A stretch of 64,000 nucleotides of DNA, taken from contig CAVTQY010000001.1 in assembly GCA_963736975.1 (NCBI GenBank), positions 2,976,001-3,040,000 on the forward strand. Direction: 5' to 3'. Below the pieces are notes generated by a model. The model saw only the letters and a program-made list of their open reading frames with translations, had not been told where the DNA came from and searched no databases. Of this stretch, positions 45,620 through 54,388 are shown in pieces. Position 1 is the first letter of the stretch, and each line of letters opens with the position of its first letter. The translations under genes were made by a program, and so were the position numbers. The DNA comes from CAVTQY01 sp963736975. Lineage in GTDB: Bacteria > Pseudomonadota > Alphaproteobacteria > Acetobacterales > Acetobacteraceae.

Positions 45620-46825
45620 ATGTCGAAATCGCAGTCCGCGTTTACCCTCGCGGTCCCCATCCCGTTCGATCGCGACCGGCTCGACGGCCTGATGGACGAG
45701 GCAGGCATCGACGTCCTGATCGCCTCCTCCAAGCACAACGTGCAGTATCTGATGGGCCACGATTACCGGTTCTTTTTCTTCGACTACATGGATGCGATCG
45801 GCCGCAGCCGCTACTTACCGTTGTTTGTTTACCCAAAAGGCGCTCCGGACAAAGCTGCTTATTTCGGCCATCGGATGGAAGCTTACGAAAAGCAGGCTCG
45901 GCAATTCTGGGTCCCGGAGATGCGGCCCTGCGCCTCCGGCACTCTCGACGCCATGGACGCCGCCCTGGAGCACATCACCCACCTCGGCGCCCCTACCGCG
46001 CGCATCGGCATCGAGACAGCTTTCTTGCCCGCTGATGCGCACGCCGCCCTCCGGCGAGGCATCCCCAACAGCGATATCATCGACGCCCTGATCGTGCTGG
46101 AACGCCTGCGTGCGCGGAAAACCCCCGAAGAGCTCGAGAAACTCCGCAAGGCGTCGGAACAGGTGATCGCCTCAATGCTGGCCGTCATGGCGAGCCACGG
46201 TCCCGGCACGACCAAGCGTGAGTTGGTCGAGGCGCTGCGACGCGAGGAAGTCACGCGCGGCCTCACCTTCGAATATTGCCTTATTACCGCCGGCACGGGC
46301 CTCAACCGCGCGCCATCGGATCAGCCCTGGCAGCAGGGCGACATCCTCTCGCTCGACTCGGGAGGCAATTATCATGGCTATATCGGTGATGTCTGCCGCA
46401 TGGCGATTCTTGGCGAACCGGATGCCGAACTTGAGGATATGCTCGCCGAGGTTGACGCGGTCCAACAAGCGGCCATGCGTCCGGTCCGCAGCGGCGCTCT
46501 CGGCGAAAGCATCTATACGGGCGCCGCGGCGGTGCTCGAGCGCTCGCCGCATCGGCAGCAAATGGAGTTCGTGGCCCACGGCATGGGGCTGATCAGCCAT
46601 GAAGTGCCGCATCTGACCGACAAGGGCCCGGTCCCGTACCCGGCCGACGATGCCAGGCGCCCGCTGGAAGCCGGCATGGTGCTGTCGATCGAGACGACGC
46701 TGCAGCACCCCACGCGGGGTTTTATCAAGCTGGAGGACACTGTCGCCGTCCAGGATAACGGTTTCGCATTGCTGGGGGACCAGGGCCGCGGCTGGAACCG
46801 CGGCGGCACGGCTTCCGCCGCGTGA
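45620..46825 (+). CDS. M24-family metallopeptidase (Xaa-Pro dipeptidase-like)
   Basis: 401 residues. GAGGAGG before ATG 45620 fixes the start. An N-terminal creatinase-like domain (DRLDGLMDEAGIDVLIASSKHN) precedes the pita-bread domain with metal ligands Asp in ILSLDSGG, Asp in IGDVCRMA, His in FVAHGMGL, Glu in VLSIETTL and Glu in KLEDTVAV. Likely a cytoplasmic proline dipeptidase or related enzyme. It diverges from the DHFR-amidohydrolase-YcaQ operon across about 100 bases. Confidence 0.9.
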   Translation: MSKSQSAFTLAVPIPFDRDRLDGLMDEAGIDVLIASSKHNVQYLMGHDYRFFFFDYMDAIGRSRYLPLFVYPKGAPDKAAYFGHRMEAYEKQARQFWVPEMRPCASGTLDAMDAALEHITHLGAPTARIGIETAFLPADAHAALRRGIPNSDIIDALIVLERLRARKTPEELEKLRKASEQVIASMLAVMASHGPGTTKRELVEALRREEVTRGLTFEYCLITAGTGLNRAPSDQPWQQGDILSLDSGGNYHGYIGDVCRMAILGEPDAELEDMLAEVDAVQQAAMRPVRSGALGESIYTGAAAVLERSPHRQQMEFVAHGMGLISHEVPHLTDKGPVPYPADDARRPLEAGMVLSIETTLQHPTRGFIKLEDTVAVQDNGFALLGDQGRGWNRGGTASAA

Positions 46826-46829
46826 GGGC

Positions 46830-47264
46830 ATGCCAGACGCATTCGATCTTGAGCGATTCGTTGCGGCTCAGTCATCGGTTTTCGACACCGCGCTCGCGGA
46901 ACTGAGAGCGGGCCGCAAGCGCAGCCACTGGATGTGGTTCGTCTTCCCGCAGTTGCGGGGCCTGGGTGCTTCCTCGATGGCGACCTTCTACGGCATCACC
47001 TCGCTCGCCGAAGCGCGAGCCTATCTGGCTCATTCTGTGCTCGGACCAAGGCTGCAGCTCTGCACGGACGCCGTGCTGGCCATCGAAGGCCGATCACTCC
47101 ACGCAATCTTCGGCTCGCCGGACGACGTGAAATTCCGATCCTGCATGACGCTGTTCGCCCTCGCTTCGGGGGCGGCCGACAACCCCTTCCGCGGGGCGCT
47201 TCAATGCTACTGCGCCGACCGGATGGACGAACGCACGCTGGAGCTTCTTGCCCAGAATCAGTGA
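46830..47264 (+). CDS. DUF1810 family protein
   Basis: 144 residues from ATG 46830, just past the M24 stop. FDLERFVAAQSSVFDTALAELRAGRKRSHWMWFVFPQLRGLG is the signature of DUF1810. SSMATFYGITSLAEARAYL and FGSPDDVKFRSCMTLF complete the fold. All-helical, cytoplasmic, function unknown. Probably cotranscribed with the peptidase gene. Confidence 0.9.
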   Translation: MPDAFDLERFVAAQSSVFDTALAELRAGRKRSHWMWFVFPQLRGLGASSMATFYGITSLAEARAYLAHSVLGPRLQLCTDAVLAIEGRSLHAIFGSPDDVKFRSCMTLFALASGAADNPFRGALQCYCADRMDERTLELLAQNQ

Positions 47265-47283
47265 TGGTTGAACAGCGAGGAAC

Positions 47284-47360
47284 TGGGGCGAGCGATGGGA
47301 TTCGAACCCACGGCATCCAGGACCACAACCTGGCGCTCTGCCAACTGAGCTACGCCCGCC
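47284..47360 (-). tRNA. tRNA-His (anticodon GTG)
   Basis: Minus-strand cloverleaf: acceptor GCGGGCG pairs with CGCTCGC (one G-T wobble), D arm GCTC, anticodon stem CCAGG/CCTGG with loop TTGTGGT, and T arm GTGGG-TTCGAAT-CCCAT. G-1 (complement of 47360) faces discriminator C73, and CCA is encoded (47284-47286). G-1:C73 is the classical bacterial identity pair for histidyl-tRNA synthetase. Confidence 0.96.
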
Positions 47361-47383
47361 ATACGCCGCGGCCTTTACGATCC

Positions 47384-48568
47384 TCAACCTGTGGCCGTCA
47401 ACCGACCACGACTGAAGTAGCGGCGGAGCCGCTGAACCGCTTCGTCAAGCACCTCCAGCCGTTTGCAGAAAGCAAACCGGGCGTAATGTCGGGGCGGGTC
47501 CGGCCCATCATAAAACGCGGTCACCGGGACTGCCGTGACCTTGGCATGCTCAGTGATGTGACGACAAAACGCGACATCGTCCAGGCTCATGCCCAGGGGA
47601 CGGAAATCAGCCGTGATAAAATAGCTGCCTTGCGTGGCCAGGACCGGCAGACCGATTGCAGCCAGGCCGGTCCCGAGACGATCCCGCTTCTCCTGCAGGT
47701 CCGCGGCGAGCCCGTCGAAATAGGCGCGGTCTTTGGCCAAGCCGACCGCAACTGCGCGCTGCAGGTTGGGCGGCGTGGTGAAAGTGAGATTCTGGTGCGC
47801 CTTGGCAACCAAGCTCGCCAGCCTCGCCGGGGCGGTCACGTAGCCGACCTTCCAGCCCGTCAGCGAAAAAGTCTTTCCGGCGCTGCCGATCCGCATAACG
47901 CGGTCGCGCAAACCCGGGAGGGTCATGAGCGGGATGTGGCGCCATCCGTCAAAGGTCAGGTGCTCGTACACCTCGTCGCAGACGGCATAGGTGTCATGCC
48001 GGACCAGCAGATCAGCGATGAAGGCAAGCTCTGCCCCGGTGAACACCTTGCCCGTGGGATTCATCGGTGTGTTGAGGAGAAGGGCCTTGGTCTTGGGCCC
48101 GAAGGCCGCAGCGAGCTCCGCCCGAGGCAGGTCCCATTTCGGGGGAGAGAGGCGGACCAGCCGCGGCGTCGCCCCGAGCAGGCGAACCACGGGCAGATAA
48201 GTGTCATAAAGCGGCTCGATCAGCACCACCTCGTCGCCAGGATCGAGCAGCGCTATCAGGCAAGCCGTTATCGCTTCTGTTGCCCCTGAGGTGACAACTA
48301 CCTCCGTCATCGCATCGACCGCGATCCCGTAGAACCGCTGGTTGTGGGCGGCAACCGCTTGGCGCAGTTCGGAAACACCGGGCATCGGTGGGTATTGGTT
48401 GCGCCCATCCATCAGGGCGTCCGCCGCCGCCCGCAGGAGGTCCGGAGGACCGTCGGTGTCGGGAAAGCCCTGGCCGAGATTGATCGACTGATGCTCTGCC
48501 GCAAGTGCGGACATCACGGTAAAAATCGTCGTGCCAAGCCCGCTCAGCAGTGAATTAGCGCTCTTCAC
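47384..48568 (-). CDS. PLP-dependent class I/II aminotransferase
   Basis: 394 residues from GTG 48568, where GGGGG precedes by 6 bases. The fold-type I motifs are complete: SINLGQGFPDTDGPPDLL, NQYPPMPGVSELRQAVA, the NPTG block NTPMNPTGKVF (Asn170), VCDEVYEHLTFD, and the PLP lysine Lys232 in GSAGKTFSLTGWKVGY. It resembles methionine/kynurenine aminotransferase (YbdL-type) and DapC-like enzymes, so the amino donor is not certain. It diverges from glnB over about 200 bases. Confidence 0.9.
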   Translation of the reverse strand: MKSANSLLSGLGTTIFTVMSALAAEHQSINLGQGFPDTDGPPDLLRAAADALMDGRNQYPPMPGVSELRQAVAAHNQRFYGIAVDAMTEVVVTSGATEAITACLIALLDPGDEVVLIEPLYDTYLPVVRLLGATPRLVRLSPPKWDLPRAELAAAFGPKTKALLLNTPMNPTGKVFTGAELAFIADLLVRHDTYAVCDEVYEHLTFDGWRHIPLMTLPGLRDRVMRIGSAGKTFSLTGWKVGYVTAPARLASLVAKAHQNLTFTTPPNLQRAVAVGLAKDRAYFDGLAADLQEKRDRLGTGLAAIGLPVLATQGSYFITADFRPLGMSLDDVAFCRHITEHAKVTAVPVTAFYDGPDPPRHYARFAFCKRLEVLDEAVQRLRRYFSRGRLTATG

Positions 48569-48715
48569 GCAACACCCCCTGGAGGCGCCGCAGTATCCGG
48601 CCCGGCCGGCGGCCGTCAATTGGCCTGCCTAAATTACGGGCATGTCCCCTGGCCGGCGCCTAGCGCCTGGGCTAAGCACCCAAAGGGGTCGCCGCACTCG
48701 GCGCGTCCCTCGCCC

Positions 48716-48732
48716 TGGCACGGCGCGTGCAA
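48716..48732 (+). promoter_or_regulatory. Sigma-54-type promoter upstream of glnB
   Basis: TGGCACGGCGCGTGCAA matches the sigma-54 consensus TGGCACG-N4-TTGCA with one mismatch. It has the required GG-N10-GC spacing, and it lies 38 bases before the glnB ATG. A weak NtrC-like dyad (GCACC-N5-GGGTC) lies at 48676-48690. Sigma-54/NtrC control of glnBA is known in related bacteria, which makes the site credible. Confidence 0.65.
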
Positions 48733-48770
48733 CCAAACAGGAGGCCCGGCTGCCCGGGAGTATCTGGACG

Positions 48771-49109
48771 ATGAAGAAGATCGAAGCGGTCATCAAACCC
48801 TTCAAGTTGGACGAAGTGAAGGAGGCGCTGCACGAGGTCGGATTGCAAGGAATCACGGTCCTGGAGGCCAAGGGCTTTGGCCGACAGAAGGGTCATACCG
48901 AGTTGTACCGCGGCGCCGAGTATGTAGTGGACTTCCTGCCTAAGGTGAAAATCGAGGTGGTCTGCGAAGACACGATTGTCGAGCGGGCGGTGGAAGCGAT
49001 CATCAATGCAGCCCGGACCGGGCGGATCGGGGACGGCAAGATCTTCGTCTCCTCGGTCGAGGAGGTGATACGCATTCGTACCGGCGAACGCGGCGAGAGC
49101 GCCATCTGA
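48771..49109 (+). CDS. glnB: Nitrogen regulatory protein P-II (GlnB)
   Basis: 112 residues from ATG 48771. The T-loop carries the uridylylation site Tyr51 in ELYRGAEYVVDFLPK. The first P-II signature and the B/C loops (AARTGRIGDGKIFV; IRIRTGERG) are intact. It senses 2-oxoglutarate and ATP/ADP, and controls glutamine-synthetase adenylylation and NtrB. It is followed by glnA after about 150 bases, the standard glnBA order, and preceded by a sigma-54-type promoter. Confidence 0.96.
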   Translation: MKKIEAVIKPFKLDEVKEALHEVGLQGITVLEAKGFGRQKGHTELYRGAEYVVDFLPKVKIEVVCEDTIVERAVEAIINAARTGRIGDGKIFVSSVEEVIRIRTGERGESAI

Positions 49110-49258
49110 GCGCAGCGACGCCCGCGGTACGACTTTCCGCCGGCGGCGGGACCGACTACACAGCCGGACACCATTGGGCCCGCGTGGTGCGGACCCGGAC
49201 CTACGCGACACGCGCGAACCGGGACTGACCGGGAGCGCAGAAATGGGGATGAAGAGGA

Positions 49259-50695
49259 ATGGCGAAGAGGCCAGGCAACGGCAACGGCGATGCTATCGGC
49301 CGGGTGATGGAAATGCTGAAGCAGCATTCCGTCGAATATGTGGACCTGCGGTTCACCGATCCGCGCGGGAAATGGCAGCATACGGCACAACACGTCTCCA
49401 CCATCGACGAAGATACGTTCCGCGATGGGATCATGTTCGACGGCTCCTCGATCGCCGGATGGAAAGCGATCAACGAGTCTGATATGATCCTGGCGCCCGA
49501 CGCTGAGACGGCGGTCCTGGATCCTTTCGCAGCCAAGCCGAGTCTCGTCCTGATCTGCGATATTATCGAGCCATCCACCGGTCAGCCGTATAACCGTGAC
49601 CCGCGATCGACTGCCAAGAAGGCAGAAGCCTATATGCGATCGACCGGCGTGGGCGACACGGCCTATTTTGGTCCCGAGGCCGAGTTCTTCGTGTTCGATA
49701 GCGCGAAGTTCGGAGTTGGCGGCAATTACGGCCTTTATCAGCTCGACAGCATGGAAGGCCCGCAGGCCGGGCTGAAGGACTATCCGGAAGGAAATATGGG
49801 CCACCGCCCGGCGGTAAAAGGCGGGTATTTTCCGGTGCCGCCAGTTGACAGCGAGAGCGATCTACGTGCCGAGATGCTGTCAACCATGGGGGAAATGGGC
49901 GTTTTGATCGAGAAGCACCATCACGAGGTGGCTCAATCGCAGCATGAACTCGGCATGAAATTCGGCCCGCTGGTGCGCATGGCAGATTCTTTGCAGATCT
50001 ACAAATACTGCATCCACAACGTCGCGCACAGCTATGGCAAGACGGCTACGTTCATGCCGAAGCCGATCTATGGCGACAACGGCTCCGGAATGCATGTGCA
50101 CCAATCGATCTGGAAATCGGGCAAACCGCTGTTTGCCGGCAACGGTTATGCCGACCTTTCCGAATCGGCGCTTCACTATATCGGCGGCATCATTAAGCAC
50201 GCTAAAGCTCTGAACGCGTTCGCCAACCCGACAACCAACAGCTACAAACGTCTGATTCCTGGCTTCGAGGCGCCGGTCCTGCTGGCTTATTCGGCGCGCA
50301 ACCGGTCGGCTTCTTGCCGCATTCCTTATGCGACGAACCCTAAGGCCAAACGCGTGGAAGTCCGGTTCCCCGATCCAGCCGCCAACCCATATCTCGCCTT
50401 CAGCGCCATGCTGATGGCTGGCTTGGATGGTATCCGCAACAAAATCCATCCCGGGGACCCGATGGATAAGGACCTCTATGATCTGCCGCCGGAGGAGTTG
50501 AAAGGGATACCGACGGTGTGCGGCAGCCTGAGGGAGGCGATCGGATCACTGGAGGGCGATCACGAATTCCTACTTGCGGGCGACGTATTCAGCACGGACC
50601 AGATCGAGAGCTATATCGAGTTGCGGTGGAACGAGGTCTATCGCTTCGAGCATACCCCACACCCGGTTGAATTCGAGATGTATTACTCGGTTTGA
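49259..50695 (+). CDS. glnA: Glutamine synthetase, type I
   Basis: 478 residues. GS signatures: FDGSSIAGWKAINESDM (latch region), FGPEAEFFVFD (metal Glu), the HHHEVAQSQHELGMKF loop, GMHVHQSIW, NPTTNSYKRLIPGFEAP and RVEVRFPDPAANPYLAF. The adenylylation tyrosine is Tyr407 in KDLYDLPPEE, so the enzyme is probably under GlnE control. It makes glutamine from glutamate, ammonia and ATP in the cytoplasm. The N-terminus is about eight residues longer than usual (MAKRPGNGNGD). A strong terminator follows at 50727. Confidence 0.97.
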   Translation: MAKRPGNGNGDAIGRVMEMLKQHSVEYVDLRFTDPRGKWQHTAQHVSTIDEDTFRDGIMFDGSSIAGWKAINESDMILAPDAETAVLDPFAAKPSLVLICDIIEPSTGQPYNRDPRSTAKKAEAYMRSTGVGDTAYFGPEAEFFVFDSAKFGVGGNYGLYQLDSMEGPQAGLKDYPEGNMGHRPAVKGGYFPVPPVDSESDLRAEMLSTMGEMGVLIEKHHHEVAQSQHELGMKFGPLVRMADSLQIYKYCIHNVAHSYGKTATFMPKPIYGDNGSGMHVHQSIWKSGKPLFAGNGYADLSESALHYIGGIIKHAKALNAFANPTTNSYKRLIPGFEAPVLLAYSARNRSASCRIPYATNPKAKRVEVRFPDPAANPYLAFSAMLMAGLDGIRNKIHPGDPMDKDLYDLPPEELKGIPTVCGSLREAIGSLEGDHEFLLAGDVFSTDQIESYIELRWNEVYRFEHTPHPVEFEMYYSV

Positions 50696-50726
50696 CGCCA
50701 CCCGACTGCTTGGCTGTGAGTGTATC

Positions 50727-50757
50727 AACCCCGCCCTAGAAGGGCGGGGTTTCGTTT
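50727..50757 (+). terminator. Rho-independent terminator after glnA
   Basis: AACCCCGCCCT and AGGGCGGGGTT form a perfect 11-bp GC-rich stem with an AGA loop, followed by TCGTTTT. It lies 32 bases past the glnA stop and separates glnBA from glnK-amtB. Confidence 0.9.
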
Positions 50758-50897
50758 TGGAGCAGACGAATTGCCTAGGATATGAGCATGTCTGCCGTCT
50801 CTCCATCCAATTTGTACCGGGTCGGCCGGCGGTCGCTGCGGCATGGTTCTTGATTGCGCTTTGTCCGAAGGATGCCACCGGAGGACAAGGCGGAGAC

Positions 50898-51236
50898 ATG
50901 AAACTGATCATGGCCATCATCAAGCCGTTCAAGCTCGACGAGGTTCGCGAGGCACTTACGCCCCTCGGCGTGCAAGGATTGACCGTGTCCGAAGTAAAGG
51001 GGTTTGGTCGGCAGAAAGGTCAAACCGAGATCTACCGCGGCGCCGAATACCACGTGAACTTCCTGCCTAAGGTAAAGATCGAGGTTGTCGTGCAGGCTGA
51101 TCTTGCCGAGCAGGTCATCGAGGCGATCGCCAACGCTGCTTACACCGGCAAAATCGGCGACGGCAAAATTTTCGTCATGGATATAGAGCGAGCGGTACGT
51201 ATTCGTACCGGCGAGCTCGATATGGCGGCCCTGTGA
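50898..51236 (+). CDS. glnK: Nitrogen regulatory protein P-II (GlnK)
   Basis: 112 residues from ATG 50898 (GGCGGAGAC upstream). The T-loop Tyr51 in EIYRGAEYHVNFLPK, and YTGKIGDGKIFVMDIERAVRIRTGE, are intact. It is paired with amtB, whose start overlaps its end region, so it is the ammonium-transporter regulator. It closely resembles GlnB, differing mainly in the first helix and the T-loop flank. Confidence 0.95.
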   Translation: MKLIMAIIKPFKLDEVREALTPLGVQGLTVSEVKGFGRQKGQTEIYRGAEYHVNFLPKVKIEVVVQADLAEQVIEAIANAAYTGKIGDGKIFVMDIERAVRIRTGELDMAAL

Positions 51237-51265
51237 CTGAAAGCGATAGAGGGGAACCAGAGACG

Positions 51266-52627
51266 ATGATGCGATCCCGCCTTTTTCGGGGAGCTGCCGG
51301 ACTGACCGTCAGCTTACTAATTGTCAGCCCGGCCCTGGCGGATACGCCGGCGCCGAAGATCGACACAGGCGATACTGCCTGGATGCTCGCCAGCACCGCC
51401 TTGGTGCTGATGATGACGATACCCGGTCTGGCGCTGTTCTATGCCGGCATGGTCCGCAAGAAGAATATCCTCGCCACCATGATGCAGTCTTTCACGATCT
51501 GCTGCCTCGTGACCATCGTCTGGATGGTGGCTGGCTACAGTATAGCGTTCACGAATGGCACGCCTTATTTTGGCGACATGTCCCGCTTCTTCCTCAATGG
51601 CATCGCAACGAACTGGGACAAGCCATTCACGCTCGGGGCAGGCGTGGACAGTGCCATCCCAACCACAATCCCTGAAACTGTCTATATGATGTTCCAGATG
51701 ACGTTCGCGATCATCACCCCGGCCCTGATCGCAGGAGCATTTGCCGATCGGATGAAATTCAGCGCCTTACTGATATTCATGACGTTGTGGTCGCTGTTCG
51801 TGTATTCACCGATCGCGCATTGGGTCTGGAGTGCCACAGGCTGGCTGGGTGCAGGCGTTCTGGGGCTTCCGGGCGCGGCGGATTTCGCCGGCGGCACGGT
51901 GGTTCACATCAACGCCGGCATTGCCGGTCTGATGTGTGCTCTGGTGCTTGGCCGTCGCGTGGGTTTCGGTCAGGACAATATGGCCCCTTACAACGTGTCC
52001 TATGCGGTGATCGGCGCTTCGCTGCTCTGGGTGGGTTGGTTCGGTTTCAATGCCGGCTCGGCCGTGGGGGCCAATGGCCGCGCCGGTATGGCAATGGCAG
52101 TAACGCAGATCGCCACGGCTGCTGCCGCGCTGGCATGGGCCTTCGCGGAGTGGGGCGCTAAAGGCAAGCCCTCCGTGCTCGGGGCAGCATCGGGAGCCGT
52201 TGCGGGACTGGTGGCAATCACGCCGGCTTCCGGCTTCGTCCTTCCGGGGCCGGCGCTGCTTATCGGCATCGCGGCCGGTGTTGGTTGCTTTTGGGCTTCG
52301 ACCGGCCTCAAACGCGCTCTCGGCTACGACGACAGCCTCGATTGCTTCGGCGTGCATGGCGTTGGCGGCATTATAGGTGCGTTGCTGACCGGTGTCTTCG
52401 CGTATGGCCCGCTGACAGCGACCGCGCAGGCACCACAAGGCGTCAATATCGGCGGGCTGCCGCAGCTTGGATCACAGGCAATCGCCGTCTGCACCACGCT
52501 CATCTACAGCGGTGTCATGACGCTTGTCATCCTGATGATCACAAAGGCGCTCGTCGGACTGCGTGTCGGCGAAGAAGAGGAGCGCGAAGGACTCGACCTG
52601 GTCCTGCATGGCGAGCAGATCTTCTGA
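51266..52627 (+). CDS. amtB: Ammonium transporter AmtB
   Basis: 453 residues from ATG 51266 (GAGGGGAACC upstream). A signal peptide (RLFRGAAGLTVSLLIVSPALA) precedes eleven membrane helices. The twin histidines lie in SPIAHWVWSATGW and DCFGVHGVGGIIG, and the conserved Asp in AGAFADRMKFSA. FYAGMVRKKNILATMM and GWFGFNAGSA are family marks. It conducts ammonium across the inner membrane and is blocked by GlnK. It ends about 75 bases before the converging yejF gene, with a double hairpin between. Confidence 0.96.
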   Translation: MMRSRLFRGAAGLTVSLLIVSPALADTPAPKIDTGDTAWMLASTALVLMMTIPGLALFYAGMVRKKNILATMMQSFTICCLVTIVWMVAGYSIAFTNGTPYFGDMSRFFLNGIATNWDKPFTLGAGVDSAIPTTIPETVYMMFQMTFAIITPALIAGAFADRMKFSALLIFMTLWSLFVYSPIAHWVWSATGWLGAGVLGLPGAADFAGGTVVHINAGIAGLMCALVLGRRVGFGQDNMAPYNVSYAVIGASLLWVGWFGFNAGSAVGANGRAGMAMAVTQIATAAAALAWAFAEWGAKGKPSVLGAASGAVAGLVAITPASGFVLPGPALLIGIAAGVGCFWASTGLKRALGYDDSLDCFGVHGVGGIIGALLTGVFAYGPLTATAQAPQGVNIGGLPQLGSQAIAVCTTLIYSGVMTLVILMITKALVGLRVGEEEEREGLDLVLHGEQIF

Positions 52628-52649
52628 TCCGAGGCCGAATGCGAACGGA

Positions 52650-52694
52650 ACCTCTCCCGCCCCTGCGGGAGAGGTCGCCGCGCAGAGCGCGGCG
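52650..52694. repeat. Double hairpin, REP-like repeat copy 2, between convergent amtB and yejF
   Basis: ACCTCTCCCGC/GCGGGAGAGGT is a perfect 11-bp stem with a CCCT loop (52650-52675). CGCCGCGC/GCGCGGCG with an AGA loop follows (52676-52694). The sequence is the inverse counterpart of the repeat at 42789. It may end transcription from both sides, but there is no U-tract. Confidence 0.65.
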
Positions 52695-52702
52695 GCGAGG
52701 GC

Positions 52703-54295
52703 TCAACTGTTGACCGCCTCCAACTCGAAGGCTGCCGCCATGAGTGCCCGGGTGTAGGCTTCACGTGGCCGGGCAAAAATCGCCTCTGCCCCACCCTCCT
52801 CGACGATCCGGCCACGGCGGAGAACCACCACGCGATGCGCCAACGCCCGCACGACTTTCAGGTCGTGACTGATGAATAAATATGCAAGGTCATGATCCTG
52901 CTGCAGCCGCCGCAGCAGATCGACAATCTGCGCCTGAACTGACATGTCGAGTGCGCTGGTCGGCTCGTCCAATACCACGAAGCGCGGTTTCAGCACCATT
53001 GCGCGGGCAATCGCGATCCGCTGGCGCTGTCCGCCGCTGAACTCGTGCGGGTAGCGCTCCACGCAGTTCGGCGGCAGTCCCACTTCCCGTAGTTCGGCGG
53101 CAACCCGTACCGTCCGTTCCTCGCGCGTAAGTCGTGGTTCATGCACGCGCAGTCCCTCCGCCACAATGTCTCCAACAGTCATTCGCGGAGACAGGCTGCC
53201 GAACGGATCCTGAAACACCACCTGCATCCGCGCGCGCAGCCGGCGGAGCGCGCGCCTGTCGAGCTTCGCAAGGTCTTGACCGTCGAAACTGATGAGCCCT
53301 TCTGCGTGCACCAAACCCAACACGGCGAACCCCATCGTGGTCTTGCCCGAGCCGGACTCGCCCACTAACCCGACGGTTTCGCCTTCGTGAACGGTGACCG
53401 AAACACCATCCACGCCGCGTACTTGGCCGACCACGCGCCGCAGCACGCCACGACGGATCGCAAAATGCACGCGGACATTCTCCGCCTCGGCCACAGCCGG
53501 GGCATTGGTGCGGAGCCGCACGGGCGATCCCTTCGGCACGGCACCCAACAGCATGCAGGTATATGGATGCTGTGGCACCGCAAAGACCTGCGCCACCGGA
53601 CCGGCCTCGACGATGCGGCCATCCTTCATCACGCATACCCGGTCGGCATAACGCCGAACGATCGACAGGTCGTGCGTGATCAACAACAGGGCGAGGCTGC
53701 GCGCTGCCTTAAGCTCCGCGAGCAATTCAAGGATCTGCGCCTGGATTGTCACATCCAGGGCGGTGGTCGGCTCATCCGCGATCAGCAGCGAGGGATCGTT
53801 GGCGAGTGCCATAGCAATCATGACGCGCTGCCGCTGGCCGCCGGAAAGCTGGTGAGGAAACGCGTCCAGCCGGTGTTCGGCATCGGCGAAGCCCGCTTGG
53901 CTCAGCACCTCGACAACTCTGGCCCGCAGTAAAGCGCGCAGCGTGGGCCGGTGCAGGGTGATCGCCTCCGCCACCTGCCGCCCGATCCGGTGCAGCGGGT
54001 TCAGGCTGCTCATCGGCTCCTGGAATACGATGCCCGCCAGCTCTCCCCGGGCGCGGTGCAGCACGGCCGGCGGGGCACCGATCATGCTCTCCCCGTCGAG
54101 CACGATTCGTCCGGTCGGATTGGTCGCCCCATGCGGGAGAAGTTGCAGCAGCGAGAGCGCGGTGAGCGACTTGCCGCTCCCGCTCTCACCGACCAATGCC
54201 AGGGTCTCTCCGCGATGGAGAGCGAAGGAGACGGTCTCTACAACGCGCTTCTTCCCGAAGGCGACGGACAGGTTCTCGACCTCGAGCAGGCTCAT
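52703..54295 (-). CDS. yejF: Peptide ABC importer, fused double ATPase (YejF-type)
   Basis: 530 residues with two complete ATPase modules. Module 1: Walker A GESGSGKSLTAL, signature LSGGQRQRVMIAMA, Walker B LLIADEPTTALD. Module 2: GESGSGKTTMGFAV, FSGGQRQRIAIARA, FVVLDEPTSALDMS. The oppABC-type C-terminal peptide domain HPYTCMLLGAVPKGSP follows module 1. Fusion of both ATPases is the YejF arrangement. It energises the YejB/YejE permeases for oligopeptide uptake. It is separated from yejE by 88 bases that contain a dispersed repeat. Confidence 0.92.
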   Translation of the reverse strand: MSLLEVENLSVAFGKKRVVETVSFALHRGETLALVGESGSGKSLTALSLLQLLPHGATNPTGRIVLDGESMIGAPPAVLHRARGELAGIVFQEPMSSLNPLHRIGRQVAEAITLHRPTLRALLRARVVEVLSQAGFADAEHRLDAFPHQLSGGQRQRVMIAMALANDPSLLIADEPTTALDVTIQAQILELLAELKAARSLALLLITHDLSIVRRYADRVCVMKDGRIVEAGPVAQVFAVPQHPYTCMLLGAVPKGSPVRLRTNAPAVAEAENVRVHFAIRRGVLRRVVGQVRGVDGVSVTVHEGETVGLVGESGSGKTTMGFAVLGLVHAEGLISFDGQDLAKLDRRALRRLRARMQVVFQDPFGSLSPRMTVGDIVAEGLRVHEPRLTREERTVRVAAELREVGLPPNCVERYPHEFSGGQRQRIAIARAMVLKPRFVVLDEPTSALDMSVQAQIVDLLRRLQQDHDLAYLFISHDLKVVRALAHRVVVLRRGRIVEEGGAEAIFARPREAYTRALMAAAFELEAVNS

Positions 54296-54305
54296 GAGAA
54301 AAAGC

Positions 54306-54388
54306 GAAAAGATTCACCACAGAGACGCACAGCCACGGACAAGGGCTCGGGTCCTCTCTGTGTCTCGGTGTCTCTGTGTTGTCTCACG
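54306..54388. repeat. Dispersed CACAGAG-type repeat, copy 2, inside the yej operon
   Basis: ATTCACCACAGAGACGCACAG and, about 35 bases later, CTCTGTGTCTCGGTGTCTCTG form an imperfect inverted repeat. Its units resemble those at 24655-24740. It fills almost the whole gap between yejE and yejF. Confidence 0.55.

Noticed and set aside
50820..50870. Possible sigma-54 promoter before glnK (TGG...TTGATTGC).
   Set aside because: The GG and GC dinucleotides are separated by nine bases rather than ten, and the flanks match poorly.
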